This document shows positions 18,532-26,517 of a stretch of 64,000 nucleotides of DNA, piece after piece (positions within the stretch are counted from its first letter, which is position 1; the number at the start of each line of letters is the position of its first letter). The translations under genes were made by a program, and so were the position numbers. The notes beneath the pieces were generated by a model. It saw only the letters and a program-made list of their open reading frames with translations, was not told the origin of the DNA and did no database searches. The stretch comes from CATOSP01 sp965216155 (lineage in GTDB: Bacteria; Chloroflexota; Dehalococcoidia; Lucifugimonadales; UBA3495), in NCBI GenBank assembly GCA_965216155.1, contig CBDCFD010000007.1, forward strand, positions 1,302,001 to 1,366,000, written 5' to 3'.

Positions 18532-18813
18532 GTGCCCACATACATGATACTGGCTGCCATGAAAGGACGCTTTGTGTCCGAACACGGCAACCTCTACGAC
18601 AACTTCCAGATGATGGGCTACGTGGAGGCCGCGGGACCGGCCGAGGCGGTCACGGAGTTCTTCGACCAGACACCTTACCCCATCCGCTGGGAAGACGTGG
18701 AGTACATGTGGGCCGAACTTCTAGCGGAACTGGGCCCCAACGCTCACTACGGAGATTACGAGCGCATCTACATCGACTCGCTGCGCCGGCGCTGGGAGCC
18801 CAGCAACGGTTAG
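18532..18813 (+). CDS. Small conserved-looking protein of unknown function in the thiolase operon
   Basis: A 93-residue acidic protein starting at GTG (MPTYMILAAMKGRF), with no membrane segment or signal peptide. Its start lies 7 bp beyond the thiolase stop, which supports cotranscription. It is rich in aromatic residues (PYPIRWEDVEYMWAELL, HYGDYERIYIDSLRRRW). I do not recognise the family. A role as an accessory subunit of the thiolase/DUF35 system is only suggested by position. Confidence 0.7.
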   Translation: MPTYMILAAMKGRFVSEHGNLYDNFQMMGYVEAAGPAEAVTEFFDQTPYPIRWEDVEYMWAELLAELGPNAHYGDYERIYIDSLRRRWEPSNG

Positions 18814-18832
18814 GTCTTCCGGTCAGGCGTTC

Positions 18833-19615
18833 TTAGTAGTCCTTGGCGAATTCCCGCAGGGTCGAGAAGTCGGCCCTGAAACCTTCGGTGAGCGCCCTGC
18901 GGTCGGTGCCGTGCAGCACGAACCGCGCCCCCTGGCCGATCCAGTAAGTCGAGAGGTCCGGGGTCTGGTGATGGACCAAGGTTGCGATGCCGTGGGCCTC
19001 GGCCTTGTCGATGATCCCCTTGACGGTGTTCTGGTATTCGGGCCGGTCGTACTGGTCGGGGAAACCCAGTGAAATGCTCATGTCGTTGGGGCCGACAAAT
19101 ATGCCGTCGATGCCGGGGACATGCAGGATTTCGTCCAGCACGTTGACCGCGGCGACGCTCTCGATGCCGATGATGCAGACGCTGTTCTTGTTCCTCTCCT
19201 CCAGGTATGCTCTGGAAGCATCGCTGATATGCTCCCCGGAGTCGACCACGCGGCGCACTGCCTCGCCTTTTAGGGGGCGCCACTTGGCGGCGGCCACGAC
19301 CTCTTTGACCTCTTCCACCGTCTCGCAGTAGGGCGCGAGGATTCCCTGGGCCCCGGCGTCCATCACCATCGTCACGTAGTGGGAATCCGGGATGGGGATG
19401 CGGACGATGGGTACGATGCTGGAGGTGTTCAGCATGGTAAGGTAGTCGGCCAACTCACCGCGGCTGCGAGGGCCGTGCTCGGTGTCGATGACCACGTAGT
19501 CGAGTCCCACGCCGTCCAGGACAGGAATCCAGCGGGTGCTGCGTCCGATGCTCAGCATGGTGCCAAACACCCTGCCGCCGGACTTCAAAGTAGACTTCAG
19601 CTCTGCTCCGTTCAT
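18833..19615 (-). CDS. HpcH/HpaI family aldolase
   Basis: A 260-residue TIM-barrel aldolase of the 2,4-dihydroxyhept-2-ene-1,7-dioate aldolase family. Key segments are YVVIDTEHGPRSRGELADYL (catalytic His), IVRIPIPDSHYVTMVMDAGA, GILAPYCETVEEVKE, and IIGIESVAAVNVLDEIL followed by DGIFVGPNDMSISLG, which carry the metal-binding Glu and Asp. It splits a 4-hydroxy-2-oxo acid into pyruvate and an aldehyde. It lies 27 bp downstream of the peptidase gene on the same strand and may share its transcript. Confidence 0.92.
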   Translation of the reverse strand: MNGAELKSTLKSGGRVFGTMLSIGRSTRWIPVLDGVGLDYVVIDTEHGPRSRGELADYLTMLNTSSIVPIVRIPIPDSHYVTMVMDAGAQGILAPYCETVEEVKEVVAAAKWRPLKGEAVRRVVDSGEHISDASRAYLEERNKNSVCIIGIESVAAVNVLDEILHVPGIDGIFVGPNDMSISLGFPDQYDRPEYQNTVKGIIDKAEAHGIATLVHHQTPDLSTYWIGQGARFVLHGTDRRALTEGFRADFSTLREFAKDY

Positions 19616-19642
19616 GGCTCGTTCCTCGCTTGCGTTCAGCTA

Positions 19643-20725
19643 TTAAGGTTTGGTCGTGACCACCATTTGGCAGAACCTGGCGGTGGTGACCAGATCGGGA
19701 ATTACCACGTATTCGTTGACCGTGTGCATCTCGTTAGTGGACATGCCCACCACCACGCAGTCGATACCGTGTAGGCGCATGGCGTTGGCATCGGTGCCTC
19801 CCCCCGAGGGCTTGATGTCGGGGATGAGACTCAGGTCTCCCATGACACGGGTGACGAGCTTGACGATCTCGTCTTCGGGGTCGAGATTGTACATGTGGAA
19901 CATTACTTCCAGGTCTTCCTGGATGGTGGCGTCCCTGTAACGCTGCCTCGCCTGTTCCAGGGTCGTGGAAACCTGGACCCTCAGCAGGTCCAGGGTTTCG
20001 GTATTGCGGCTGCGGAACTCGCCGCCGAAAGTGGCCTCGGCGGGTACCGCGTTCCTCACCGAGCCACCCGAGATGAGGCCAACGTTGAACGTGGTCTCCT
20101 CGTCCAGCCTCCCCTGGGGAAGCTCGTTGATGATGTCGGTCGCGATCCTGATGGCGGAGAGCCCTTTTTCCGGCTCGACACCGGCGTGGGCGGCCCGGCC
20201 TTTGACCTCGACGTCGAAGCGTACGTAGGTAGGCGAGGCCCCGGTAATGGTGTTGACCGGTCCGTTGCCGTCAAACACCACCGAGTCCTTGGCCTTGATC
20301 ATCGAGTAGTCCAGGTTGGCCGCGCCCACCAGCCCGATCTCCTCGCCGCGCGTAAACACCACCTGGACGGGCCGGCGTGACAGACCTTCGCTGGAGACTG
20401 ACTCCAGGCCCTCCAGGATCGCAGCCACGCCCGCTTTGCAGTCGCCTCCCAGAATCGTGGTGCCGTCGGAAGTGACCCGGTCGCCTTGAATGCGCGGCTT
20501 GATGCCGCGTCCCGGCTCCACGGTGTCCATGTGGGCGGAGAGCAGTAGGGGCTCGTCGCCCTCTTCGGAGGCGATGACGTTGCCATGGGCGTCGCGGGCT
20601 ACCTGGAACCCCAAATCGCCCAGGCGGCCCTCCAAATACCGGGCAACCTCTTCCTCCTCATCGGAGGGGCTATCAATCTGCACCAACTCGCAAAAGGACT
20701 TGATCAGCCGCTCTTGGTCTACCAT
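19643..20725 (-). CDS. M20-family metallopeptidase (PepT-like)
   Basis: A 360-residue zinc peptidase. Metal and catalytic motifs in order: LLLSAHMDTVEPGRG (His, Asp), ILGGDCKAGVAAILE (Asp), VFTRGEEIGLVGAANLDY (catalytic Glu-Glu), VVFDGNGPVNT, and near the end VVGMSTNEMHTVNEYVVI (last His). The lid/dimerisation domain lies between about residues 175 and 280. The start is MVDQERLIKSF, preceded by a G-rich ribosome site. The PepT-like (M20B) branch usually cleaves tripeptides, but family members also hydrolyse other amides. Confidence 0.9.
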   Translation of the reverse strand: MVDQERLIKSFCELVQIDSPSDEEEEVARYLEGRLGDLGFQVARDAHGNVIASEEGDEPLLLSAHMDTVEPGRGIKPRIQGDRVTSDGTTILGGDCKAGVAAILEGLESVSSEGLSRRPVQVVFTRGEEIGLVGAANLDYSMIKAKDSVVFDGNGPVNTITGASPTYVRFDVEVKGRAAHAGVEPEKGLSAIRIATDIINELPQGRLDEETTFNVGLISGGSVRNAVPAEATFGGEFRSRNTETLDLLRVQVSTTLEQARQRYRDATIQEDLEVMFHMYNLDPEDEIVKLVTRVMGDLSLIPDIKPSGGGTDANAMRLHGIDCVVVGMSTNEMHTVNEYVVIPDLVTTARFCQMVVTTKP

Positions 20726-20949
20726 TCCTACCCCCTGAGCCACACATAGAGATTTCAAGCTATGGGGCTGCCTCCGCGGGTCAACAAATGGCCCCGCCAG
20801 CGGCCCCGCACATTATACAACAACGGTGGAGCAGGGGATTGGTCTCTACTACTTTCGACAGCGCATAAGTTTCGTCTTGAGCGAGGGCCGCGCCTATCCA
20901 GTGGAAATCCTCGACCATCACTGAGTCTGGACTGTGAGGTTGGGAGATC

Positions 20950-21080
20950 ATGACATCAAAAGAAGAGAGACCAAGAAGGCTCTCTCCCATACATCCGGGA
21001 GAAGTCCTCAACGAAGATTTCCCGGGCCCGCTGAACATCACCCAATACCGGCTGGCGAAATCCACCGGCGTCGATCCAAA
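20950..21080 (+). pseudogene. HigA-like antitoxin relic, N-terminal half only
   Basis: From ATG 20950 behind GGGAG the frame reads MTSKEERPRRLSPIHPGEVL and then NITQYRLAKSTGVDP, the start of a HigA/VapI-type XRE antitoxin (HPGEVLxEDF, then the first HTH helix). After VDP, at about 21080, homology stops and the frame runs antisense into a second, opposite-strand antitoxin copy. No HigB toxin gene is seen nearby. Confidence 0.7.
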
Positions 21081-21263
21081 GGCCTGGCTGAGGAGCCACG
21101 CCGTCCCAGGGGTGATCCCTCGCTTGCCTCGAATAACGCCATTGACCCGGCCGACGGGGACCTCGATGTGTTTCGCCAGCCGTGACTGGGTTATCCCAAA
21201 TGGGGTGAGAAATTCATCCAGCAGAATCTCACCTGGGTGTGGCGGATTTGGGGGAGAATTGTT
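21060..21263 (-). pseudogene. HigA-like antitoxin relic, opposite strand, truncated at both ends
   Basis: Reverse strand reads HPGEILLDEFLTPFGITQSR then LAKHIEVPVGRVNGVIRGKR and GITPGTAWLLSQAFG, a near-complete HigA HTH. There is no start codon: the frame is open right back to the CCA end of the tRNA-Glu gene (21264). After QAFG it runs antisense into the plus-strand relic, so the usual C-terminal SPEFWLNLQ region is lost. The two relics meet head to head and share a short overlap. Confidence 0.7.
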
Positions 21264-21340
21264 TGGTAGCGCGTGCGGGATTCGAACCCGCGATCTCCGC
21301 CTTGAGAGGGCGGTGTCCTGGGCCTCTAGACGAACGCGCC
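21264..21340 (-). tRNA. tRNA-Glu (anticodon CTC), CCA encoded
   Basis: The reverse strand gives a complete cloverleaf: acceptor GGCGCGT pairing with ACGCGCT (G1-U72 wobble), D-arm with TCTAGAGGCC, anticodon loop CTCTCAA with anticodon CTC, T-arm GCGGG-TTCGAAT-CCCGC, discriminator A and an encoded CCA. It fits tRNA-Glu reading GAG. An antitoxin relic begins directly at its 3-prime end. Confidence 0.95.
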
Positions 21341-21474
21341 ACGCATCGGGGTGGTCCGAGGTGTCTGGCCCTTGGGGCGGACTTCATCGTATCAAACCCG
21401 AAATCGCTTGTAAACTGCGCAAGAACTAACGACTCCGAATGGTGTGGCCCGAAGGGAGGAGAAGCAACGCAGTC

Positions 21475-21981
21475 CTATTGCTGGGAGTAAAGGAACTCCA
21501 CCAAGGCATTGACCTCGTCGTCAGTCAAATTCAATCCCTGGATGAGAACGGTGGTCATCAGACCCGCCGTAGCCCTTTCCACACCTGGGGCGATGTAGGA
21601 CTCCGAGTCCAGGATCGATTCGGTGATGTACTCTCGTGCCGTGTAGCCTTCTATCCGGGTAGCCGCATCGGCGCCGATGAAGGACAAGTCCGGACCCAGC
21701 AGACCTTCAGACACTCCCTGTATCGTGTGGCAAGTGAGACAGGTCCCCTTGTTAAGGAACAGTTCCCGGCCCTGGTCGGCCAGGGCTTCATCGAAGTCAA
21801 CGTCGACGGGCTCACGGGTGGGGAAAATATCAACCATGTCTGGGAAATCAACGGGCGCCAGGGTAGAAGTAGGAGCTGGTGTGGGCTCGAGGACCGACGA
21901 CTCGGCCGTCCCACAAGCGGTGCCCAGGGCTATCAAGGTCACGATCAGACCCGCCATTAAAACCGCTGCTCGATTCACCAC
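21475..21981 (-). CDS. Lipoprotein mono-heme cytochrome c, copy 1
   Basis: A 168-residue exported protein. The signal sequence MVNRAAVLMAGLIVTLIALG ends in the lipobox TAC with Cys23 as the lipidated residue, followed by a Pro/Thr-rich linker. The heme site is CLTCH, and the likely axial Met is in ATAGLMTTV before a C-terminal LTDDEVNALVEFLYSQQ helix typical of class I cytochromes c. It starts at GTG behind GGAGGAGGA; the next codon is also GTG, so the start may be one codon later. A second gene of the same design lies upstream on the same strand. Confidence 0.88.
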   Translation of the reverse strand: MVNRAAVLMAGLIVTLIALGTACGTAESSVLEPTPAPTSTLAPVDFPDMVDIFPTREPVDVDFDEALADQGRELFLNKGTCLTCHTIQGVSEGLLGPDLSFIGADAATRIEGYTAREYITESILDSESYIAPGVERATAGLMTTVLIQGLNLTDDEVNALVEFLYSQQ

Positions 21982-22334
21982 TCCTCCTCCGGCAAGAGCC
22001 TTGTGCCGGTTGTTATCTTTATCACAATGTAAGGGAACGCGTCAAGGAATCTCGTCGGATTACGGCAGTGCCGGTGCTTCATTATTTCTGCGACATTTTT
22101 GCGACGTGATGGCTAATGGGGTAGCTGCACCCACGAGGCAATCCCCCTGGGACGGCTTTGCGTCCCGGATAGTCTCCTTGGGGTCCGTCAGTTGGAGCTT
22201 TAGCGACAACGGCATCGTCTAACTGAGAGTCGTGCACGGGGCGCGGGTCTCGGAAGCCGCGGCTTAATTGGAGTGGGATGGGGGATTATTTCTTACCGGC
22301 TGTTTACTAGAGCGGGATCAGAGGCCGCACGGAC
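21982..22334. other. 353-bp gap between the two cytochrome c genes, no gene seen
   Basis: No supported coding frame. A small hairpin GGGACG-GCTTTG-CGTCCC (about 22149-22166) lacks a T-run. I see no strong sigma-70-like promoter or known RNA. Confidence 0.5.
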
Positions 22335-22817
22335 CTACTGCTGGTAGTAAAGAAACACCGCCAGGGCCTTAACCTCGTCCTCAGTTAGGTGCCTCGTGAG
22401 GGCTTCGGTCATAAGGTTTTTGGGATAACCCTCGACGATGTATGCGTTGGGTTGCCGGATTGATTCGATGATATACTCTTCCGCTGAATAACCGGGAATC
22501 CTGGCCGCCGCGGTAATCCCAATAGAGGTTAATTCCGGGCCGATGCCAGCCTCGGAGACTCCTTCTATGGTGTGGCAGGTAACACAGGCGCCCTCGCCCA
22601 GGAATATCTCCATACCCCGCGCCACCTCTGGGGGCTCGGGCTCGCGCGTGGGAGGAGGCGTCGCCGGGACTATGGGAACGAATTGGACCGGCGGCACCGT
22701 GGACGTGGGGGCTGGGGTAGGATTGTGCTTGAGGTCCGCAGCCTCTCCGCATGCGCTCACGAGGGTCATCAGGAGTACGACCAGTCCCGCCATAAGGACC
22801 GATGATCGATTCACCAA
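22335..22817 (-). CDS. Lipoprotein mono-heme cytochrome c, copy 2
   Basis: A 160-residue paralogue of the neighbouring gene. Signal MVNRSSVLMAGLVVLLMTLV, lipobox SAC with Cys23, Pro-rich linker, heme site CVTCH, likely axial Met in YPKNLMTEALTRH, and the same C-terminal LTEDEVKALAVFLYYQQ helix. The first codon is TTG and the next GTG, so either may start the protein. Such small membrane-anchored cytochromes carry electrons to terminal oxidases or reductases; no partner oxidase is in the window. The twin genes probably arose by tandem duplication. Confidence 0.88.
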   Translation of the reverse strand: MVNRSSVLMAGLVVLLMTLVSACGEAADLKHNPTPAPTSTVPPVQFVPIVPATPPPTREPEPPEVARGMEIFLGEGACVTCHTIEGVSEAGIGPELTSIGITAAARIPGYSAEEYIIESIRQPNAYIVEGYPKNLMTEALTRHLTEDEVKALAVFLYYQQ

Positions 22818-22907
22818 TCCGCCTCCCGTGAGAGACTTGTGCCGTTTGTTATTTCTATCACAAAGTATGGCCGGGCGTCAAAGAAGCACGCGGCACTCCC
22901 GGGGTCT

Positions 22908-23107
22908 TTCGATTATGTGGACCAAGGACGCTTAGGCGCCGCTACTACCCCATCCGTCATTCCGGCTCCTGTATCCGGTACGGGGCAGGCTATGAGACGG
23001 GATCCAGGAACCCTTCCTTGTAATAACGTTCAGATCCTGAGAATTTCCGGGTTCCAGCTTTCGGTGGAACGACGATGGAGCCGGTCGCGGTCATAATCGA
23101 AAGGCCC
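22908..23107. repeat. Dispersed 200-bp intergenic repeat, copy 1
   Basis: Closely matches 56821-57023 across its length: TTCGATTAT at one end, then GCCGCTACTACCCCATCCGT, ATCCAGGAACCCTTCCTT, and finally GGAACGACGATGGAGCCGGT. The middle differs, one copy having a GTATCCGGTACGGGGCAGGC module. It fills the gap before the AIR-synthase-like gene. Confidence 0.8.
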
Positions 23108-23188
23108 TGGCGGCACTCCGCTCCTGGATCCGGAGAAATTAGTCTGAGCATGAGTCCATCTATGATTATGTAATATAAGGGGGAAAAC

Positions 23189-24199
23189 TTGGATATTGGA
23201 AAATTCCCGGCGGAGTTGTTGGGTCGGGTCCTGGCTCGCAACAACATCACCGACCCCAGGGTGCTGATGGGGCCAAGAATAGGTGAGGATGCAGCAGTCC
23301 TCGACATGGGGGAGAGGTTGCTGGTGGCCGCCAGCGACCCGGTGACATTTGCCGCTGACCAGATCGGCTGGTACGCGGTCCAGGTCAACGCCAACGACCT
23401 GGCCTGCCGGGGCGCCGAGCCTCTATGGTTCCTCGCGACGCTGCTGGTCCCGGAAAGTTTCTCTGAACTCGACGCCGAGTCGGTCTTCGGCCAGGTCCTC
23501 GAAGCATGCCGGACCCTGGGAGTTTCCCTGATCGGCGGCCACAGTGAGGTGACCTACGGCATAGACCGGCCCATCGTGGTGGGTACGATGTTGGGGGAGG
23601 TCGAGCGGGACCGGCTGGTGGTTACCGGAGGGGCGCGAGAGGGTGACAGCGTCGTGGTTACCAAGGGTATCGCAATCGAGGGCTCTGCCATCCTGGCGCG
23701 GGAGCGGGCGGAAGCGTTACTCCAGGCCGGGGTCTCCCAGCGGGACATCGACACCGCCGCTCGTTGGATTAGCGACCCGGGTATAAGTGTGCTCGCCGAC
23801 GCCAGGGCCGCGTGCCGGGCTGCGGTGGATGTACATTCCCTGCATGACGTCACCGAAGGCGGACTGGTCACATCCTTGAGGGAGGTGGCCCAGGCTTCCG
23901 GACTGGGCATCGCTATAGAGGAAGGGGCGATTCCGGTATTACCCGAGTGTAGCGCCATTTGCCAGGCCTTGGGCATCGATCCCCTGGGATTGCTCGGCTC
24001 CGGGGCACTTCTGGTGACGTTGCCCCCATCCAATGTACCGGCGCTGCAAAATGCACTGGAGCAGGCCGGGACCGACGGTTGGGAGATCGGGATGATGATC
24101 GACGCGGAAGAGGGGATGCAGATGATCGGCTACGAGGGAGAAGTACCGTTACCCGAGTTCCCCAGGGACGAACTGGCGCGGTACTTCTCCCTCGTGTAA
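23189..24199 (+). CDS. AIR-synthase-superfamily protein (HypE/ThiL-like)
   Basis: A 336-residue ATP-binding protein of the PurM/SelD/HypE/ThiL fold, starting at TTG behind AAGGGGGAA. GPRIGEDAAVLDMGERLLVA and YAVQVNANDLACRGAEPLWF carry the metal-ATP aspartates, ISLIGG-like LGVSLIGGHSEVTYG follows, and LHDVTEGGLVTSLREVAQ is typical of HypE-like proteins. It lacks the C-terminal Cys that HypE uses for the cyanide ligand and the N-terminal Cys/Sec loop of SelD, so neither role is supported. No hydrogenase or hyp gene is near. Best called an AIR-synthase-related kinase or ligase of unknown substrate. Confidence 0.85.
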   Translation: MDIGKFPAELLGRVLARNNITDPRVLMGPRIGEDAAVLDMGERLLVAASDPVTFAADQIGWYAVQVNANDLACRGAEPLWFLATLLVPESFSELDAESVFGQVLEACRTLGVSLIGGHSEVTYGIDRPIVVGTMLGEVERDRLVVTGGAREGDSVVVTKGIAIEGSAILARERAEALLQAGVSQRDIDTAARWISDPGISVLADARAACRAAVDVHSLHDVTEGGLVTSLREVAQASGLGIAIEEGAIPVLPECSAICQALGIDPLGLLGSGALLVTLPPSNVPALQNALEQAGTDGWEIGMMIDAEEGMQMIGYEGEVPLPEFPRDELARYFSLV

Positions 24200-24246
24200 C
24201 CGCCGGAGGTTCCCACGCTCCGGACGCTCAGAAGTGTACGAGTGTA

Positions 24247-25215
24247 CTACCCTTCTAAGTACACTTTTAGTGCCTGTTGAAGTTGCGGAATCGTCGTGTT
24301 GGCCCCGCTAACTGTAATCGCTACACTTTTACCCGCGAGTTGTTCTTTACACTTTAAGGCTCCTGCCAGGGCCGCCGCTCCAGCCCCTTCGGCAAGGGTG
24401 TGGGCCTTCTCTACAAGCATCCCCATCGCGCGGCGTATCTCGTCGTCGCTGACCAGGACGAAGTCGTCCAATAGCCTGGCCAATATGGACTGGGGCAGTT
24501 CGTAACCCGTCTTGGTGGCCAGTCCCTCGGCGAAGGTTTCCACCGGCGCTTCGACCGCGTGGCCTTGTTTCCAGTAAAGGTACGCGCCCTGGGCCGCCTC
24601 CGCTTGTACCGCTATGACCCTGATGCTGGAATCGATCCCCTTGGCGGCGATACACGTCCCCGAGGCCGTGCTGCCGCCGCCCAGGGGCACGATCAATACA
24701 TCCACCTCCGGCAGATCCTCGATTACTTCCAGTGCCTGGGTACCCACTCCGGATATCAGAAGAGGCTCGTTGGCCGGATGCACGTACCGGTAACCTTCTT
24801 CGGCGGCAAGGCGCTCGCAGTGGTCCCTGGCCTCGTCGAAGTTGTTTCCGTGAAAGACCAATTCCGCGCCCAGGGACTTCATCATGGCGACTTTCAAGGG
24901 GTTGGCGTCCTCGGGCAGGGCGATAAGGGCGCGCGCCCCGAACTGGCGGCAGGCGCTGGCGATGGACTGGCCGTGGTTGCCGGTGGATGCCGTGATCAGG
25001 CCGCGGCTTCGTTCCTCCGCGCTCATGCGGGCCAGCAAGTTGATACCGCCCCTGGCCTTGAACGCTCCCAAAGGAAGGTGTTCGTCATGCTTCAGGTACA
25101 CCTGGGCGCCCAGAGCGTCGCTCAACCCCGGAGAAAATTGGAGAGGTGTACGAGGAAGATAGGGTGCGATGGTCTTCTTTGCCCTGTACACGTCCCGGAG
25201 AGTGGGTTCTTGCAT
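24247..25215 (-). CDS. PLP-dependent threonine/serine dehydratase family protein
   Basis: Fold-type II PLP enzyme, 322 residues. The Schiff-base lysine is in LGAFKARGGINLLARM, the asparagine loop in TASTGNHGQSIA, and the phosphate-binding glycine loop in VPLGGGSTASGTCI. Length fits a catabolic threonine ammonia-lyase without the C-terminal ACT regulatory domain, so allosteric isoleucine control is unlikely. Serine racemase or ectoine-type dehydratase activity cannot be excluded. GGAGG precedes the ATG. Convergent with the AIR-synthase-like gene. Confidence 0.9.
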   Translation of the reverse strand: MQEPTLRDVYRAKKTIAPYLPRTPLQFSPGLSDALGAQVYLKHDEHLPLGAFKARGGINLLARMSAEERSRGLITASTGNHGQSIASACRQFGARALIALPEDANPLKVAMMKSLGAELVFHGNNFDEARDHCERLAAEEGYRYVHPANEPLLISGVGTQALEVIEDLPEVDVLIVPLGGGSTASGTCIAAKGIDSSIRVIAVQAEAAQGAYLYWKQGHAVEAPVETFAEGLATKTGYELPQSILARLLDDFVLVSDDEIRRAMGMLVEKAHTLAEGAGAAALAGALKCKEQLAGKSVAITVSGANTTIPQLQQALKVYLEG

Positions 25216-25321
25216 ATGAGACCTCCGTTAATTCGGTTCTCGGTCCAGATTAGGGTAGCCGGAAATTGGGCGTCAACTTTCCGCAGGGTATCCACATGTG
25301 CCGCAAGTTATACCGGGGCTG

Positions 25322-26023
25322 TCAGGGACCGCCGGCCGGCCCCTGTTCGACCCGGGGCTGATCGCCTTTCCGTGACTGGGCGCGGACCGCCCGGATGCGC
25401 CGCCACAGGAACCAGCAGACCGCCGCCGCGATCATCAGAAGGACCGGGAGGTCGAACGGCCGCATCACCGCGCGTAGCTGCTCCCAATTCTCGCCCAGAA
25501 CGTAGCCGCCGTAGGCCAGACCCAGGCTCCACGGGAATGACCCCGCGAATGTGTACACGCTGAACTTCCAGAGGTCCATCCGCGCCAACCCGGCGGGTAC
25601 GCTAATGAAGGTGCGCACCACCGGGAGCAGGCGGGCGAGGAACACCGCCCACTCGCCGTACCTGGAAAACCAGGCCTCGGCCCGCTCCACTTCTTCGGGG
25701 GTGATTAGTACATATTTACCGTACTTGAGAAGCAGTGGCCGCCCGGCCTTCAAACTGACCCAATATGCCACCCACGAACCCAGCAAGTTTCCCAATGCTC
25801 CGTAGAAACCCGCCAGCAAGAGGTACCATGCCGGCCTTCCCTCCGCCTGGACCAGCAACCAGCCGGCGAGAGGCATAATAAGCTCGCTGGGAAAGGGGAT
25901 AGCCGCGCTTTCGACGGCCATCATCACGACTACGCCCGGCCACCCAATCGCCTGATACACCATGGTCATGATGTCCAGCAGATAGTGTTCCACCACTAGG
26001 AAAAGGTGCTCTATGGCGTTCAT
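25322..26023 (-). CDS. DedA family membrane protein
   Basis: A 233-residue inner-membrane protein with several hydrophobic segments. The family core is VVMMAVESAAIPFPSELIMP near residues 32-51, LAGFYGALGNLLGSWVAYWV, the FSRYGEWAVFLARLLPVVR region with the conserved Arg, and ISVPAGLARMDLWKFSVYTF. DedA/SNARE-associated proteins flip polyprenyl-phosphate or phospholipid head groups and support envelope homeostasis. It ends with a basic tail. Its upstream region holds an unrelated plus-strand promoter. Confidence 0.9.
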   Translation of the reverse strand: MNAIEHLFLVVEHYLLDIMTMVYQAIGWPGVVVMMAVESAAIPFPSELIMPLAGWLLVQAEGRPAWYLLLAGFYGALGNLLGSWVAYWVSLKAGRPLLLKYGKYVLITPEEVERAEAWFSRYGEWAVFLARLLPVVRTFISVPAGLARMDLWKFSVYTFAGSFPWSLGLAYGGYVLGENWEQLRAVMRPFDLPVLLMIAAAVCWFLWRRIRAVRAQSRKGDQPRVEQGPAGGP

Positions 26024-26142
26024 GCGGGCGAGTGTATCAGCGGGCCGCCGAAAGGGTCAAAGCAGCGTGGTTGCCGGGACAGTGTGAATTGGTATGTTCT
26101 AGTTTTTTCTTATATTTCACCAATAAACATTTAAGCGAAGTA

Positions 26143-26171
26143 TTGACAGGCAGATTAGCACGTGCTAATGT
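26143..26171 (+). promoter_or_regulatory. Strong sigma-70-like promoter with palindromic operator in the spacer
   Basis: TTGACA (26143-26148), a 17-bp spacer and TAATGT (26166-26171). The perfect 16-bp palindrome ATTAGCACGTGCTAAT (26154-26169) covers the spacer and part of the -10, an arrangement expected of a repressor site. The first downstream gene encodes a small HTH protein, a natural candidate for autoregulation. Confidence 0.8.
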
Positions 26172-26193
26172 GTAACCACCTCGGTACACCAAA

Positions 26194-26251
26194 AGTCCAC
26201 CAAAGTACACAGGAGATACACCGAGAGTCCACCAAAGTACACAGGAGGTAC
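26194..26251 (+). repeat. Direct repeat duplicating a ribosome-binding site
   Basis: Two 26-bp copies (26194-26219 and 26226-26251), spaced 32 bp apart, share AGTCCACCAAAGTACACAGG and then AG[A/G]TAC. Each contains an AGGAG ribosome site; only the second is followed by a start codon (TTG 26255). Confidence 0.8.
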
Positions 26252-26254
26252 GCC

Positions 26255-26479
26255 TTGGCTAGGAAAACAAAGCTGATGCAACGGGTGGAGGATGAGTTTC
26301 AGAGGCCATTGGAGCGGCTTTTGCCGGAAATGGTCAATGAAGTGGGGCTGTCGGGGACCGCTGAGGAATTGAGAGTCAGCAAGGCAACACTGGGATATTG
26401 GCTGCTTAAGTTGGGTATAAATGTACGGCGTGTGGCGTTGGCCCCGGGTGAAACTTTGGAGGTCAAGCGGATCAGTTAG
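26255..26479 (+). CDS. Small HTH protein, candidate autorepressor
   Basis: A 74-residue protein from a TTG start behind AGGAGGT. The frame is open further upstream to an ATG at 26162, but that lies within the promoter and is not usable. Residues 33-52 (GTAEELRVSKATLGYWLLKL) look like a homeodomain-type helix-turn-helix; the N-terminus is basic (ARKTKLMQR). No recognised family. It is the first gene after the palindromic promoter and precedes another small gene, so it may repress its own operon. Confidence 0.7.
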   Translation: MARKTKLMQRVEDEFQRPLERLLPEMVNEVGLSGTAEELRVSKATLGYWLLKLGINVRRVALAPGETLEVKRIS

Positions 26480-26517
26480 AACCGTTTGATTTCGTCGACG
26501 TCAGGAGATGACTCAAG

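Noticed and set aside
23189..24199. SelD (selenophosphate synthetase) call for the AIR-synthase-like gene
   Set aside because: The N-terminal Cys/Sec-Lys catalytic loop of SelD is absent.
26162..26254. N-terminal extension of the small HTH protein from ATG 26162
   Set aside because: The ATG lies within the operator and upstream of the expected transcript start; the extension is made of the direct repeats.
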